Of a stretch of DNA of 64,000 bases, positions 25,176 to 33,801 are shown in pieces. The translations under genes were made by a program, and so were the position numbers. The stretch spans positions 3,286,001 to 3,350,000 of the forward strand of contig NZ_JBDFMM010000001.1 in the NCBI RefSeq assembly GCF_047238265.1, in the 5' to 3' direction. The notes beneath the pieces were generated by a model. That model did not search any database and was not told where the DNA came from. It was given only the letters and a program-made list of their open reading frames with translations. Positions within the stretch are counted from its first letter, which is position 1, and every line of letters begins with the position of its first letter. Origin of the DNA: Paenibacillus_F sp047238265 (GTDB lineage Bacteria > Bacillota > Bacilli > Paenibacillales > NBRC-103111).

Positions 25176-26534
25176 CTATCCGATCAAGCCGGCTTCCGCC
25201 GCATCACGTCTGCCGAAATGTCCGGCTTCGGCCCGCTCCAGGCCCAAGTGATCCCGCAGTGTGGTTCCGCTGTATTCCGTACGGAACAGTCCCCGGCGCT
25301 GCAGAATCGGCACCACCTCGTCGGTAAACGTCTCAAGATCCCCCGGCAGGACAGGCCCCATCACGTTGAAACCGTCGCATGCCTTCTCCTGGAACCACTG
25401 TTCCATGAGGTCCGCGAGCCCCTCCGGCGTGCCGACGTACTGCAAGTGCCCCCGGGCGCCAAGAATCCGCTGTCCCAGTTCCCGGATGGAAAGCCCTTCG
25501 GTGCGGGCGGTATCCATAATAAGCTGGACGCGGCTTTTCATCCCGTTGGATTTCTCCACCGGATCGGGAATATCGGGGAGCGGGCCGTCCGGCGGATAAG
25601 CCGACAGATCGTGGCTGACCATGCCCGACAGAGCCATGACGGCAAGCTCCGTCGGGATAAGATCCGTCAGCTCCCGCTCTTTCCGCCGGGCTTCCTCAAC
25701 CGTCGATCCGAGAATCGGAGAGATTCCCGGCATAATTTTCAGGCTGCCCGGCTTTCTGCCCGCTCCGGACAGCCTGCCGTTGACGGCGGCATAGAACGCT
25801 TTGGCCGCCTCCAGCGACTGCTGCGCGGTGAAAATGACCTCGCCGTAACGGGAAGCGAATTCCTGCCCCTGCGGGGACGAGCCCGCCTGGATAAGGACCG
25901 GGTTCCCCTGCGGCGGACGCGGAACGTTCAGCGGGCCTTTGCTGGAGAACCATTTTCCCCGGTAATCGACCGCCTTTACTTTGCCCGGATCGGCATAAAT
26001 TCCCGCTTCCCGGTCCAGCACAAGCGCATCGTCTTCCCAGCTGTCCCACAGCCGGGTGACCGCTTCGACGAATTCCTCGGCCATCTCGTAGCGAAGCGCA
26101 TGATCGGGATGCTTCGGCAGACCGTAGTTGTGGGCTTCGATATCGAGCTGGGAAGTCACAATGTTCCAGCCCGCCCTTCCTTTGCTGATATAGTCGAGCG
26201 ACGCGAACTTCCGTGCCACATTGTAAGGATGATTATAGGTCGTGGATACGGTCGCCGTAAGGCCGATCCGTTTCGTAACGGCGGCCAGAGCCGACAGCAG
26301 CGTGATGGGGTCCAGCATACCCGAAGCCGCCATATCCACATGCTGCACATACAATAAATCCGCGAAAAAAATCATGTCGAACTTGCCGCGCTCAGCCGTT
26401 TCGGCGATGGAGCGGTACAAGTCGAAGTCGTACATCCCCTCCACCCCGGATCCGGGATGGCGCCAGCCCGCATGATGGTGGCCGGCATAATAAATGAAAG
26501 CTCCCAGATGGAGCTGGTCCGTGCGTTTAGACAT
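25176..26534 (-). CDS. FMN-dependent monooxygenase of the NtaA/SnaA/DszA family
   Basis: 452 residues of the bacterial luciferase-like fold in its long NtaA/SnaA/DszA/SoxA form. Typical segments: RGKFDMIFFADLLY, LTATVSTTYNHPYNVARKFASLDYISKGRAGWNIVTS (positions ~85-125), and NPVLIQAGSSPQGQEFA (~215). These enzymes use reduced FMN from a separate reductase to oxidise organosulfur or amine compounds. It is the last gene of an operon with two SsuC-like permeases and an SsuA-like binding protein, so it most likely releases sulfur from an imported sulfonate or sulfur compound. No flavin reductase gene is nearby. Confidence 0.92.
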   Translation of the reverse strand: MSKRTDQLHLGAFIYYAGHHHAGWRHPGSGVEGMYDFDLYRSIAETAERGKFDMIFFADLLYVQHVDMAASGMLDPITLLSALAAVTKRIGLTATVSTTYNHPYNVARKFASLDYISKGRAGWNIVTSQLDIEAHNYGLPKHPDHALRYEMAEEFVEAVTRLWDSWEDDALVLDREAGIYADPGKVKAVDYRGKWFSSKGPLNVPRPPQGNPVLIQAGSSPQGQEFASRYGEVIFTAQQSLEAAKAFYAAVNGRLSGAGRKPGSLKIMPGISPILGSTVEEARRKERELTDLIPTELAVMALSGMVSHDLSAYPPDGPLPDIPDPVEKSNGMKSRVQLIMDTARTEGLSIRELGQRILGARGHLQYVGTPEGLADLMEQWFQEKACDGFNVMGPVLPGDLETFTDEVVPILQRRGLFRTEYSGTTLRDHLGLERAEAGHFGRRDAAEAGLIG

Positions 26535-26567
26535 CGGCTTTCAACCTCCTCTAAATTATAGGCTGCG

Positions 26568-27434
26568 TTAACCCTTGAACGTATCCCGCCAGCCCAGCCA
26601 GCGTTTCTCCAGCGCGTGGACCGCGAGGTCGGATAAAGAACCGACGAGCGCGAACAGAATGATTCCGACGAATACGATATCCGTATTCGAATACGTCCGG
26701 GCATCCTCGATCATGTATCCGATGCCCGCGCTCGTTCCCATCAGTTCGGCGAAAACAAGCACCAGCCACGAAACGCCCATGGCCAGACGCAGACCCAGCA
26801 AAATATGAGGCAGCGCGGAAGGAATAATGAGTTTCGTCAGCTGCCGGCCGCGCGAATACTGTAAAATGCGGGTCACCTCATAGAGCTTGGAATCCACACT
26901 CCGGATTCCCGTGAACGTATTGAGGTAGACCGGAAAAAAAGCGGCAAGCGAAATCATCAGAATTTTGCTGAATTCCCCGATTCCGAACCACAGGATAAAC
27001 AGCGGAATCAAAGCAAGCAGCGGCACCGTCCTCAGCATTTGAAGCGAAGGGTCCAGCGTCCGTTCGATCAGTTTGCCGATTCCCGTGAACAATCCCACGA
27101 GAAGTCCGGCAAGCGCTCCAAGCGCGAAGCCGCCAGCGGCCCGCACGAAGCTCACGCCGATGTGCTCCAGCAATTCGCCGCTCAAGCCAAGCTCGGCGAA
27201 ACGCCGGGCAATGTCCGATGGCGCCGGCAGCTGCTCCTTGCCGACCAGTCCGCTCATACCGGCCGCCTGCCATACCGCCAGCAGGACGATCGGGACAAGC
27301 AGACCGTGCGTCCAGGACGGGAACACACCGAGCCAGCCCAAATCTTTGGCCGTCCTGCCGTACACCTTCGGAGCCGCTTTGCCCCGAAGCGTTGCGGCAG
27401 ACTTTTTAACGGATACGGATTCCACCACCCTCAT
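26568..27434 (-). CDS. SsuC-like ABC permease (second of two)
   Basis: 288 residues from ATG 27434 (GAGAGGGGGG just upstream), overlapping the stop of the other permease by four bases (ATGA). Six membrane helices and the permease loop (YEVTRILQYSRGRQLTKLIIPSALPHILLGLRLAMGVSWLVLVFAELMG) place it in the SsuC/TauC group. The longer open frame to 27641 is a shadow of the neighbouring gene. It is paralogous to the upstream permease, so the two probably form a heterodimeric channel. Confidence 0.92.
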   Translation of the reverse strand: MRVVESVSVKKSAATLRGKAAPKVYGRTAKDLGWLGVFPSWTHGLLVPIVLLAVWQAAGMSGLVGKEQLPAPSDIARRFAELGLSGELLEHIGVSFVRAAGGFALGALAGLLVGLFTGIGKLIERTLDPSLQMLRTVPLLALIPLFILWFGIGEFSKILMISLAAFFPVYLNTFTGIRSVDSKLYEVTRILQYSRGRQLTKLIIPSALPHILLGLRLAMGVSWLVLVFAELMGTSAGIGYMIEDARTYSNTDIVFVGIILFALVGSLSDLAVHALEKRWLGWRDTFKG

Positions 27435-28288
27435 CCCCCCTCTCCCGAAAAGCTGTCTCTCCAGCGAAGCAGCCTGCGTTCGGCGAGTAGGACGAGCGAG
27501 TCGGAAAGCTTGCCCATTACCGCGAATACGATAATCCCGACGAACATAACCGTCGTGAGCGACATGGAACGGGCATCGTTGATCATAAATCCGATGCCTG
27601 TGCTGGAGCCCATCATCTCGGCAACGACGAGCCCCAGCCATGCGACGCCGAGCGACAGCCGGGTGCCGAGCAGGATGTTGGGCAGAGATGCGGGCATAAT
27701 CAGTTTGGCAATCATCTGAAAACGGCTGAACTCAAGCACTCTGGCCACGTCGAACCATTTATTGTCTACCGAACGTATGCCCAGGAAGGTTTGAATGTAC
27801 AGCGGAAAAAAAGAGCCTTTTGCAATCAGAAGAAGCTTGGATTCTTCTCCGAAACCGAACCAGAGAATGAACAACGGCGCGATCGCCAGATGCGGCAGCG
27901 TGCGCAGCATTTGCAGCGTGGGATTCAGAAGTCTTTCCGCCTTGTACGAAAATCCGACCCAAAGACCCGCCGCAAGTCCGAGGCTTCCTCCCAGCAGAAA
28001 GCCGCACAGCACTCTCCATGCCGAGACTCCCAGGTTGCGGAGCAGCTCCCCGCTGGCCAGCATCGCTCCGAATTCACCGAGTATATCGAAAGGGGACGGC
28101 AGGAGGATCGGGTTCAGCCATCCGGCTGATCCGGCACTCTGCCAGACGGCAAGCAGACTCAGAGGAAGCAGGAATCCGATGAACCGGTTGGCCGCAAGAG
28201 GAGTTCTCCGCCTCGTTTTCCGGTCCGGTGTCGTGCTCCCGGTCCGCCCGCCGTTCATAAGTTTGTTTCGGGTACTCGCCGAAAGCAT
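27431..28288 (-). CDS. SsuC-like ABC permease (first of two)
   Basis: 285 residues if started at ATG 28288, which has GGAGAG nine bases upstream; a GTG at 28297 abuts the ribosome binding site and is less likely. Basic N terminus, six membrane helices and the permease loop (FDVARVLEFSRFQMIAKLIMPASLPNILLGTRLSLGVAWLGLVVAEMMG). Lies between the binding-protein gene and the second permease gene. No ATPase gene is present in this operon. Confidence 0.92.
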   Translation of the reverse strand: MLSASTRNKLMNGGRTGSTTPDRKTRRRTPLAANRFIGFLLPLSLLAVWQSAGSAGWLNPILLPSPFDILGEFGAMLASGELLRNLGVSAWRVLCGFLLGGSLGLAAGLWVGFSYKAERLLNPTLQMLRTLPHLAIAPLFILWFGFGEESKLLLIAKGSFFPLYIQTFLGIRSVDNKWFDVARVLEFSRFQMIAKLIMPASLPNILLGTRLSLGVAWLGLVVAEMMGSSTGIGFMINDARSMSLTTVMFVGIIVFAVMGKLSDSLVLLAERRLLRWRDSFSGEGG

Positions 28289-28311
28289 GTGCAGCACCTC
28301 TCCTTCGGGTG

Positions 28312-29331
28312 TTAGTTTGCCGCAGAGGCCGCTTTGAGAGCCTCTTCGATAAAGGTATTGTTCACGGCGTCGGCCACTTTAATCTTCTTGCGGATCGTTC
28401 CCGCCGATTCCTGAAAATCGGCCGTTTTCTGAAGCTCCGCAGCGGTAGCCTCACTGACCGGAATGTTGATCGATTTCGAACGCGCCAGCATCCCGCCGAC
28501 GACCGCTTCGGGGATTTTGTAATCCGCCGCATACCGCTTCTGAGCTTCCGCGGAGTTTTTCTCTTCCCACAGCCTCGCTTTCTCCAGAACGGTCAAATAG
28601 ACGGTAGCCAGCTCCGGATATTTATCCGCAATCTCTTTGCGCACGATGACAAAGGACGGGGCCAGAACGCCGAGCGTCTCGCCTTCGGCAAGCACTTTTC
28701 CTTTGCCTGTCAAGGTGTTGACGGTTATATAAGGATCCCAGGTCACCCAGGCATCGACCTTGCCCGAATCGAAGGCAGGCTGCGCTTCGTTCGGCTGCAG
28801 CTGGATGACTTGAACGTCCGCAGGGTTAACCCCCGCATCGTGAAGTCCGCGGGTCAGCAGATTATAGGCGTTGCTGCCTTTCGTGACGGCAACCTTCTTG
28901 CCCTTTAAATCCCGGATATCTTTCAGCGGGCTGTCCGCCGGAACTATAATGGCCGTATTCCGTTTGCCGTCCAGTATCTGGGAAATGATCTCGAACTTTA
29001 TTCCGGCGGATTGTGCCGCAATGACCGGCATATTGCCTAGAGAAGCGAAATCCAGTTTGTCCGAGGCCATCGCTTCCGTCATCGGCGGGCCGCTTTGAAA
29101 TTCAGCCCACTCGACTTTTACGCCCAGCGGCTCGTAGGCTTTCTCGAACCACTGCTCTTCCCTCGCTTTGGCATACATGCCTCCGCTTCCCTGCACGCCC
29201 AGCTTGAGGGTCAGCCCCTTGTAATCCCGCTTGCCTCCGTTATCGGCCTGAGCCGCCTGGTCTTTCTGCGCGCACCCGGCCGCGAACATAACCGTTACGA
29301 GCAGAACCAGCGCCGTTGTCCATGTTTTCAT
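28312..29331 (-). CDS. SsuA-like aliphatic sulfonate-binding lipoprotein
   Basis: 339 residues from ATG 29331 (CGGAGGAG upstream; the longer frame to 29505 lacks such a site). Lipobox AAGC with Cys20. The mature protein is a type 2 periplasmic-binding fold of the NMT1/SsuA group (LKLGVQGSGG, KLDFASLGNMPVIAAQSAG, GKKVAVTKGSNAYNLL, VDAWVTWDPYI). It should bind sulfonates or related compounds and deliver them to the two permeases that follow. First gene of the operon; the preceding 370 bases hold a promoter and a terminator-bearing leader. Confidence 0.93.
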   Translation of the reverse strand: MKTWTTALVLLVTVMFAAGCAQKDQAAQADNGGKRDYKGLTLKLGVQGSGGMYAKAREEQWFEKAYEPLGVKVEWAEFQSGPPMTEAMASDKLDFASLGNMPVIAAQSAGIKFEIISQILDGKRNTAIIVPADSPLKDIRDLKGKKVAVTKGSNAYNLLTRGLHDAGVNPADVQVIQLQPNEAQPAFDSGKVDAWVTWDPYITVNTLTGKGKVLAEGETLGVLAPSFVIVRKEIADKYPELATVYLTVLEKARLWEEKNSAEAQKRYAADYKIPEAVVGGMLARSKSINIPVSEATAAELQKTADFQESAGTIRKKIKVADAVNNTFIEEALKAASAAN

Positions 29332-29572
29332 ATCTTTCTCTCCTCCGTATGTATATCGATTGTAAATTTTACCCTTTTCATTTAGCTCCTCCACCCATCC
29401 GGCTTGGGCCCCTTCTCTTTCTCGAACACCTGCGGCACGTTCCGGCGCAGTTCCTGAAATGTCGTAACGCTCCGGAAATCGGCGGGATACGTGCTTAAAC
29501 ACCAAAGATTGCTTGGACAGGTAACGCTCCCTTAAATAACAAAACCGATCAGTTTAATTGGTATTAGAGAAT

Positions 29573-29711
29573 AAAAAAATGGCCGCAGGTCATAAGCAGG
29601 TGTCTTCCCCGCTTGTTTGCCCGCCGCCAATCTCCAGCTGTCTGGTCGAGTGCGTAAAAGGTAGTTATTCGGTTTGCTGATTTCACAAATTGAATTTAGA
29701 TTCGGTTTGTT
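29573..29711 (-). ncRNA. Structured leader or small RNA ending in an intrinsic terminator
   Basis: RNA starting near 29711 would run about 138 nt into a strong hairpin (TGGCGGCGGG at 29620-29629 pairing with CCTGCGGCCA at 29580-29589, plus an inner stem) followed by seven T residues. No known riboswitch consensus (S-box, T-box, purine, ykkC and others) is recognisable. It may be an attenuator for the downstream operon or an independent small RNA. The same terminator could also serve the TetR gene. Confidence 0.45.
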
Positions 29712-29717
29712 ACCCGA

Positions 29718-29747
29718 ATTCTATCAGGCAGAAAACCGGATTGTCAA
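29718..29747 (-). promoter_or_regulatory. Sigma-A promoter ahead of the sulfonate-operon leader
   Basis: TTGACA at 29742-29747, an 18-base spacer, and TAGAAT at 29718-29723, read on the minus strand. It lies just after the TetR stop codon, so it drives the leader and the import operon rather than the TetR gene. Confidence 0.65.
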
Positions 29748-29780
29748 TACTTTTTTCCTATCGGATAGATCGGAATTAAA

Positions 29781-30377
29781 TTACGCTTCAAAAAAACGGA
29801 TCAGCGTGTCTACCTCGATGGAAACGGGGATTTCGAAACCCGGCGCCCTCTGCAGGGTCAGACCTTGAATCAAGCTCACATAATAAAAAGCGAGCTGGAG
29901 CGGATCTCCGGCCCTAATCTCCCCCCGGCCTTGCCCGTCCTCCATGATGCGCGCGATCGGCTTAAGATTGGCCGTAAACCGGTCTGTGACCGCCTGTCTG
30001 ATCTCCGCAGGCACGGTTTCGGTCGTCCGCGCGCTCTGCAGCATGATCGTGTACGCCCAATTGATCGGGTTGGCAAGCCATCCCGCGGCGAATTCGTGCA
30101 GCTTAAGAAGCGGCGGCATCGTCTGCTCGTCGGCGAGTTCCGCCGCTCTCTTCCCGTAATCGAGCTGCCCGCGTTTTAACACTTCGGCGAAAATCTCGTC
30201 TTTGGAGCTGAAATAATGGTACATCGTGCCGATACTGATCCCGGCCGCTTTGGCGATATCGCTGATGCTTGCGGCTCCGAACCCTTTCGCCGAAATGACT
30301 GTAATGGCCGAATCCAGAATAAGCCCGGTCCGTTCTTCCCTGACGCGTAAATCCCGTTCCACATTTCTCGGCGACAC
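29781..30377 (-). CDS. TetR-family transcriptional regulator
   Basis: 198 residues from GTG 30377 (AAGGGGGGG upstream). The N-terminal HTH is typical (ILDSAITVISAKGFGAASISDIAKAAGISIGTMYHYFSSKDEIFAEVL, residues ~20-68). The C-terminal ligand-binding region is all-helical and not diagnostic. It lies between the amino-acid and the sulfonate import operons, all on the minus strand; whether it regulates either is not shown. Confidence 0.9.
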   Translation of the reverse strand: MSPRNVERDLRVREERTGLILDSAITVISAKGFGAASISDIAKAAGISIGTMYHYFSSKDEIFAEVLKRGQLDYGKRAAELADEQTMPPLLKLHEFAAGWLANPINWAYTIMLQSARTTETVPAEIRQAVTDRFTANLKPIARIMEDGQGRGEIRAGDPLQLAFYYVSLIQGLTLQRAPGFEIPVSIEVDTLIRFFEA

Positions 30378-30487
30378 GCGGTTCCCCCCCTTGCGGACTG
30401 CTCCGTAATTACTGCTTTCCCTGCGTCTATGATAATCAACGGGACCTCAAAAGCCAAGACAAACGGCCGCACATGCCCGGCAAGCGC

Positions 30488-30529
30488 AAAAAAACACCCC
30501 CTCTCTATATACACAAGAGGGGATGTTTT
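30488..30529 (-). terminator. Terminator of the amino-acid importer operon
   Basis: Fourteen-base stem (AAAACACCCCCTCT with AGAGGGGATGTTTT, one mismatch) and a T-run on the minus strand, 14 bases after the stop of the binding-protein gene. Confidence 0.9.
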
Positions 30530-30543
30530 GCCGAATACGCCGT

Positions 30544-31431
30544 TTAAAGCTTGCCGCCTTCTGTAATGACGTCGTTCGGATCGGTATTTGCGCCGAGCTC
30601 TTCTTTGACGTACTTGTCGTAAAGCTGAAGCAGAAACTTCTCCTGCCCGAGCGTTTCAAGCTCCTTGTTCACCCAATCCCGGAGCTCCGTATTTCCTTTC
30701 TTGACCGCCGGAGCGATAGGCGCTTCTTTCTCCAGCTTTTCGGGAATCAGCGTGAAGCCGGGGTTCTGGCGGGACCAGGCGAAGAGAACGAAGTTGTCCT
30801 GGGCATAGCCGTCCCCGCGTCCGTCTTTGAGCGCCTGCAGGGACTCCGTATTTTTTTCGTACTTCACCAGCTGCACGTCCGGGCGGTTTTTGGTCAAGAA
30901 GAGATCGGCGGTCGTTCCCTTCGTGACGATGATTTTTTTGCCCTTCAGATCGGCCAGCGTCTTCAGTCCGCTTTTCTCGGACACGAGCACCTGCGTCGCA
31001 ACTTTCATCGTCGGATTCGTAAAATCCACCGCTTCCTTACGCTCGTCGGTCACCGTCATATTCGCCACGATGAGATCCACCTTGTCGCTTTGCAGAAACG
31101 GGATGCGGCTGGCGGGCTCGACCGTCACGAATTCGATCTTCGATTCGTCTCCGAGCAGATCTTTCGCGAAACGCTTGGCAAGATCGCTGTCAAAGCCGAT
31201 CTTATTCCCTTTGTCATCGGTAAAGCCGAACGGGGGCTTGTCCGTAAAAACGCCCACGACCAGCTTGCCCCGGTCTTTGATTTTCTGAATGCTTCCACCG
31301 TCTTTTTCTCCGGCCGATACCGGTTTGGCCCCACTTCCCGAAGCGTCTTTCGGATCTTTGACGGCTCCGCAAGCGGCCAATACTCCCGCAAGCAGGACGA
31401 CCGCTGTCCATACGGCTAATCGTTTTATCAT
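30544..31431 (-). CDS. Amino-acid-binding lipoprotein of a polar amino acid ABC importer
   Basis: 295 residues with lipobox LAAC (Cys21) and the family-3 solute-binding fold (KLVVGVFTDKPPFGFTDDKGNKIGFDSDLAKRFAKDL, then DLIVANMTVTDERKEAVDFTNP). The substrate-site pattern resembles Peb1/cysteine or acidic amino-acid binding proteins, but the exact ligand is not certain. Its ATG overlaps the ATPase stop by four bases (ATGA). Last gene of a four-gene operon, permease-permease-ATPase-binding protein. Confidence 0.92.
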   Translation of the reverse strand: MIKRLAVWTAVVLLAGVLAACGAVKDPKDASGSGAKPVSAGEKDGGSIQKIKDRGKLVVGVFTDKPPFGFTDDKGNKIGFDSDLAKRFAKDLLGDESKIEFVTVEPASRIPFLQSDKVDLIVANMTVTDERKEAVDFTNPTMKVATQVLVSEKSGLKTLADLKGKKIIVTKGTTADLFLTKNRPDVQLVKYEKNTESLQALKDGRGDGYAQDNFVLFAWSRQNPGFTLIPEKLEKEAPIAPAVKKGNTELRDWVNKELETLGQEKFLLQLYDKYVKEELGANTDPNDVITEGGKL

Positions 31432-32195
31432 GCTTCTTCTCTCCCTTTACCCGTCTCCAATTCAAAAAACTGATTCAAAAACCGTTTCGCGCGGCCGCTT
31501 TGAGGGCTGTTGAAAAAAGTTTCCGGCGGTGCGATTTCACGAATTTCACCTTCGTCCATAAAGACGATCCGGTCGGCCACCGCCCGCGCAAATCTCATCT
31601 CGTGAGTCACGATAAGCATCGTCATGCCCTCCCGGGCCAAGTCCAGCATCACCTCCAGCACTTCTTTCACCATCTCGGGATCGAGAGCCGCCGTGACTTC
31701 GTCGAACAGCATCACCTCGGGCCGCATGCAGAGCGCCCTGACGATGGCGATCCGCTGCTGCTGGCCGCCCGATAGCTGCCGGGGATACGCGTTCTTCTTA
31801 TCCAGCAGGCCGACGCGCGCAAGCAGCTTTTCCGCATCCGCGGCCGCTTCACGGCGGTTTCGCTTTTGTACTTTAAGCGGTCCCAGCAAAATGTTGTCGA
31901 GCACCGTCATATGCGGGAACAGATGATAGCTTTGAAAAACCATGCCGATTTTCTGGCGGGTCGCCCGCCACGGTACTTTTCCGGCACCGGGATCTTCCCC
32001 TTTAAACAAAAGAGTCCCGCCCTGTATCGGTTCGAGCCCGTTCAAGCAGCGAAGCAGCGTGCTTTTGCCGCATCCGCTGGGTCCCAGAATGACGACGACC
32101 TCTCCCGGCGCGACGTCCAGATCGATGCTTTTGAGCACCCGGTGCCCGTCGAACGATTTCTCCACTTGCCTAAGCTGCAGGAGCGCTTCCCCCAT
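31428..32195 (-). CDS. Polar amino acid ABC importer ATPase (GlnQ type)
   Basis: 255 residues from ATG 32195 (AAAGGAGG six bases upstream; the longer frame has no RBS). Walker A GPSGCGKST near residue 38, signature LSGGQQQR near 137, Walker B VMLFDEVTAALDP near 160, and switch His in IVTHEM. It energises uptake through the two permeases encoded upstream. Confidence 0.95.
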   Translation of the reverse strand: MGEALLQLRQVEKSFDGHRVLKSIDLDVAPGEVVVILGPSGCGKSTLLRCLNGLEPIQGGTLLFKGEDPGAGKVPWRATRQKIGMVFQSYHLFPHMTVLDNILLGPLKVQKRNRREAAADAEKLLARVGLLDKKNAYPRQLSGGQQQRIAIVRALCMRPEVMLFDEVTAALDPEMVKEVLEVMLDLAREGMTMLIVTHEMRFARAVADRIVFMDEGEIREIAPPETFFNSPQSGRAKRFLNQFFELETGKGREEA

Positions 32196-32226
32196 AACAG
32201 CCTCCTTTCCGGCCGGCAGGCGGCAG

Positions 32227-32895
32227 CTAGCCGGCCCATCTTCTTTCCAGTCTGCGCGAAAACACCGACAGCGGGTAACATAAGGCAAAATACAGCAGCG
32301 CCATAAGGCCGTAAATCACAACCGAGGCGTAAGAAAGCGTGTAATGGCGTTCTATGATCTGCTGGCCCGATTTAATCAGCTCCGTCACTCCGACCAGCAC
32401 CGTCAGGGAGCTTGTCATGACAATCCGCGTAAACACGTTGATAGCAGGCGGGACCATACGCCTCAATGCCTGCGGGAGCAGGACATAAACCAGCAGTTGA
32501 GGACCGCTCAGCCCCAGAGACTTTCCCGCCTCCGTTTGCCCTTTGGACAGAGATTGCAGGGCTCCCCGGACAATTTCTCCGATTTCCGTCATTCCCCAGA
32601 GAGACAGTACAAGCAGCGCGGAGCCGAATGCGGAAAGATGAACATCGAAAAGGATCGGCAGCCCGAAAAAGAAGAAAAACAGCCAGACCAGGATCGGAAC
32701 GCTGCGGACCAGCTCCAGAACCGTTCCGGACAGCAGACGCGGCACAAACCGGCGCGAAGTCCGGAGCACCCCGAAGCCGGTTCCGAGGATCACGCTGAAC
32801 ACGATAGTCAAAAGCGAGATTTTTAGCGTTGCCCACAGCCCTTCACCAAGCTGGGGAAGGCTTCTGGCCAGCAGCTCATAAGCCGAAAGCGCCAT
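32227..32895 (-). CDS. Polar amino acid ABC permease (second)
   Basis: 222 residues of the HisM/GlnP type with membrane helices and the EAA loop (TEAGKSLGLSGPQLLVYVLLPQALRRMVPPAINVFTRIVMTSSL). It starts inside the 3' end of the preceding permease gene (20-base overlap), so translation is coupled. The two permeases are homologous and form the channel together. Confidence 0.93.
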   Translation of the reverse strand: MALSAYELLARSLPQLGEGLWATLKISLLTIVFSVILGTGFGVLRTSRRFVPRLLSGTVLELVRSVPILVWLFFFFFGLPILFDVHLSAFGSALLVLSLWGMTEIGEIVRGALQSLSKGQTEAGKSLGLSGPQLLVYVLLPQALRRMVPPAINVFTRIVMTSSLTVLVGVTELIKSGQQIIERHYTLSYASVVIYGLMALLYFALCYPLSVFSRRLERRWAG

Positions 32896-33541
32896 GGCGG
32901 AACCTCCTTTCCAGATAACCGAGCAGAAAGGACAGGGGCAGAAATATAACGAGATAGCAGAGTGTCATCATCAGAAGCATCTCGTAGGTTTTGTAGTAGA
33001 GCGAGATATAGCTGGTCGTCGTGTAAAGCAACTCCGGGACCGCAATCGCGGACACGACCGTCGTTTCTTTCAGCAGAAAGATAACGTTCGCCGCTAAAGA
33101 CGGGACGGAAATCCGCAGAGCCTGCGGCAGGACGACATACCGGAACAACTGCCATCTCGAAAGCCCGACGGCAAGCCCGGATTCCGACTGGGATCTGTCT
33201 ACGGCTTCTATTCCGGAACGGAAAACCTCCGTAAAATATCCGCCTCCCAGGAAGGTCATCGCAAGAAAAACCGTCGTCATGACGGAAAGTTTAATTCCCA
33301 GCTGCGGCAGGGCGAAATACAGAAAAAACAACTGAATAAGCAGCGGGGTGTTTCTCGCTAATTCGATATGCACCCGGACCGCCCAGGTCAGGGGACGAAT
33401 GCGGAAATACAAAATAAACGAATGAAAGACGGCCACAAGAAGGGAAAATAAGACGGCAGTGCCTCCTATTCTGAGCGTTTCCCCCGCAGCTTTAATAAAA
33501 TCGGGCAAATGCTTCCACATAAAGTCCGTATCGAGATGCAC
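32876..33541 (-). CDS. Polar amino acid ABC permease (first)
   Basis: 221 residues from GTG 33541, chosen because TTAGGAGGAG lies four bases before it; the longer frame to 33586 has no RBS. HisM/GlnP-type sequence with the EAA loop (SESGLAVGLSRWQLFRYVVLPQALRISVPSLAANVIFLLKETTV). First gene of the amino-acid importer operon, preceded by a leader with its own promoter and terminator. Confidence 0.92.
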   Translation of the reverse strand: MHLDTDFMWKHLPDFIKAAGETLRIGGTAVLFSLLVAVFHSFILYFRIRPLTWAVRVHIELARNTPLLIQLFFLYFALPQLGIKLSVMTTVFLAMTFLGGGYFTEVFRSGIEAVDRSQSESGLAVGLSRWQLFRYVVLPQALRISVPSLAANVIFLLKETTVVSAIAVPELLYTTTSYISLYYKTYEMLLMMTLCYLVIFLPLSFLLGYLERRFRHGAFGL

Positions 33542-33641
33542 AATACTCCTCCTAAATTTTAACCTTCTATTCACACCGGATAACACGGATTAAAAGTGTG
33601 CTTGTACCGGTTTGAATGAATCCCCCACCTCCTGTGTACAT

Positions 33642-33745
33642 AAAAAAACAGCCGTACGGCTGTCCCTAAGGGATCTGCCCGAGGCTGTCTGGATAGGAAA
33701 TTCATGCTGTGCAACCCCGCACCGGGCAGGAAGAAGCCGTTATTT
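33642..33745 (-). ncRNA. Leader RNA with terminator ahead of the amino-acid importer
   Basis: From a start near 33745 the RNA can form a closing stem CTGCCCG (33723-33729) with CGGGCAG (33675-33681). It then forms a perfect palindromic terminator ACAGCCGTACGGCTGT (33649-33664) followed by seven T residues (33642-33648). A second copy of ACAGCC lies upstream at 33683-33688 and could pair alternatively with the 3' arm. About 100 bases remain to the first gene. No known riboswitch class is recognised. Confidence 0.5.
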
Positions 33746-33751
33746 CCATAT

Positions 33752-33779
33752 CTTATAACATATTTTTCCAAGCTGTCAA
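33752..33779 (-). promoter_or_regulatory. Sigma-A promoter of the amino-acid importer operon
   Basis: TTGACA at 33774-33779, a 16-base spacer and TATAAG at 33752-33757 on the minus strand, immediately after the stop of the GNAT gene. Confidence 0.7.
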
Positions 33780-33801
33780 CTTGGTTTTATTTCTAGTTCC
33801 C

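Larger units (their letters stand above)
29332..29780. other. Intergenic region between the TetR gene and the sulfonate operon
   Basis: 449 bases with no supported gene. It contains a sigma-A type promoter, a leader of about 135 nt ending in an intrinsic terminator (both listed), and then about 240 bases to the SsuA start. A stretch at 29553-29566 (TTTAATTGGTATTA) is reminiscent of CymR-type sulfur-regulator sites but too degenerate to call. Confidence 0.5.

Noticed and set aside
25218..26357. 379-codon plus-strand open frame
   Set aside because: Antisense of the NtaA/SnaA-type monooxygenase gene.
29332..29780. S-box or T-box riboswitch upstream of the sulfonate operon
   Set aside because: The conserved core words of neither class are present; only a generic terminator-bearing leader is supported.
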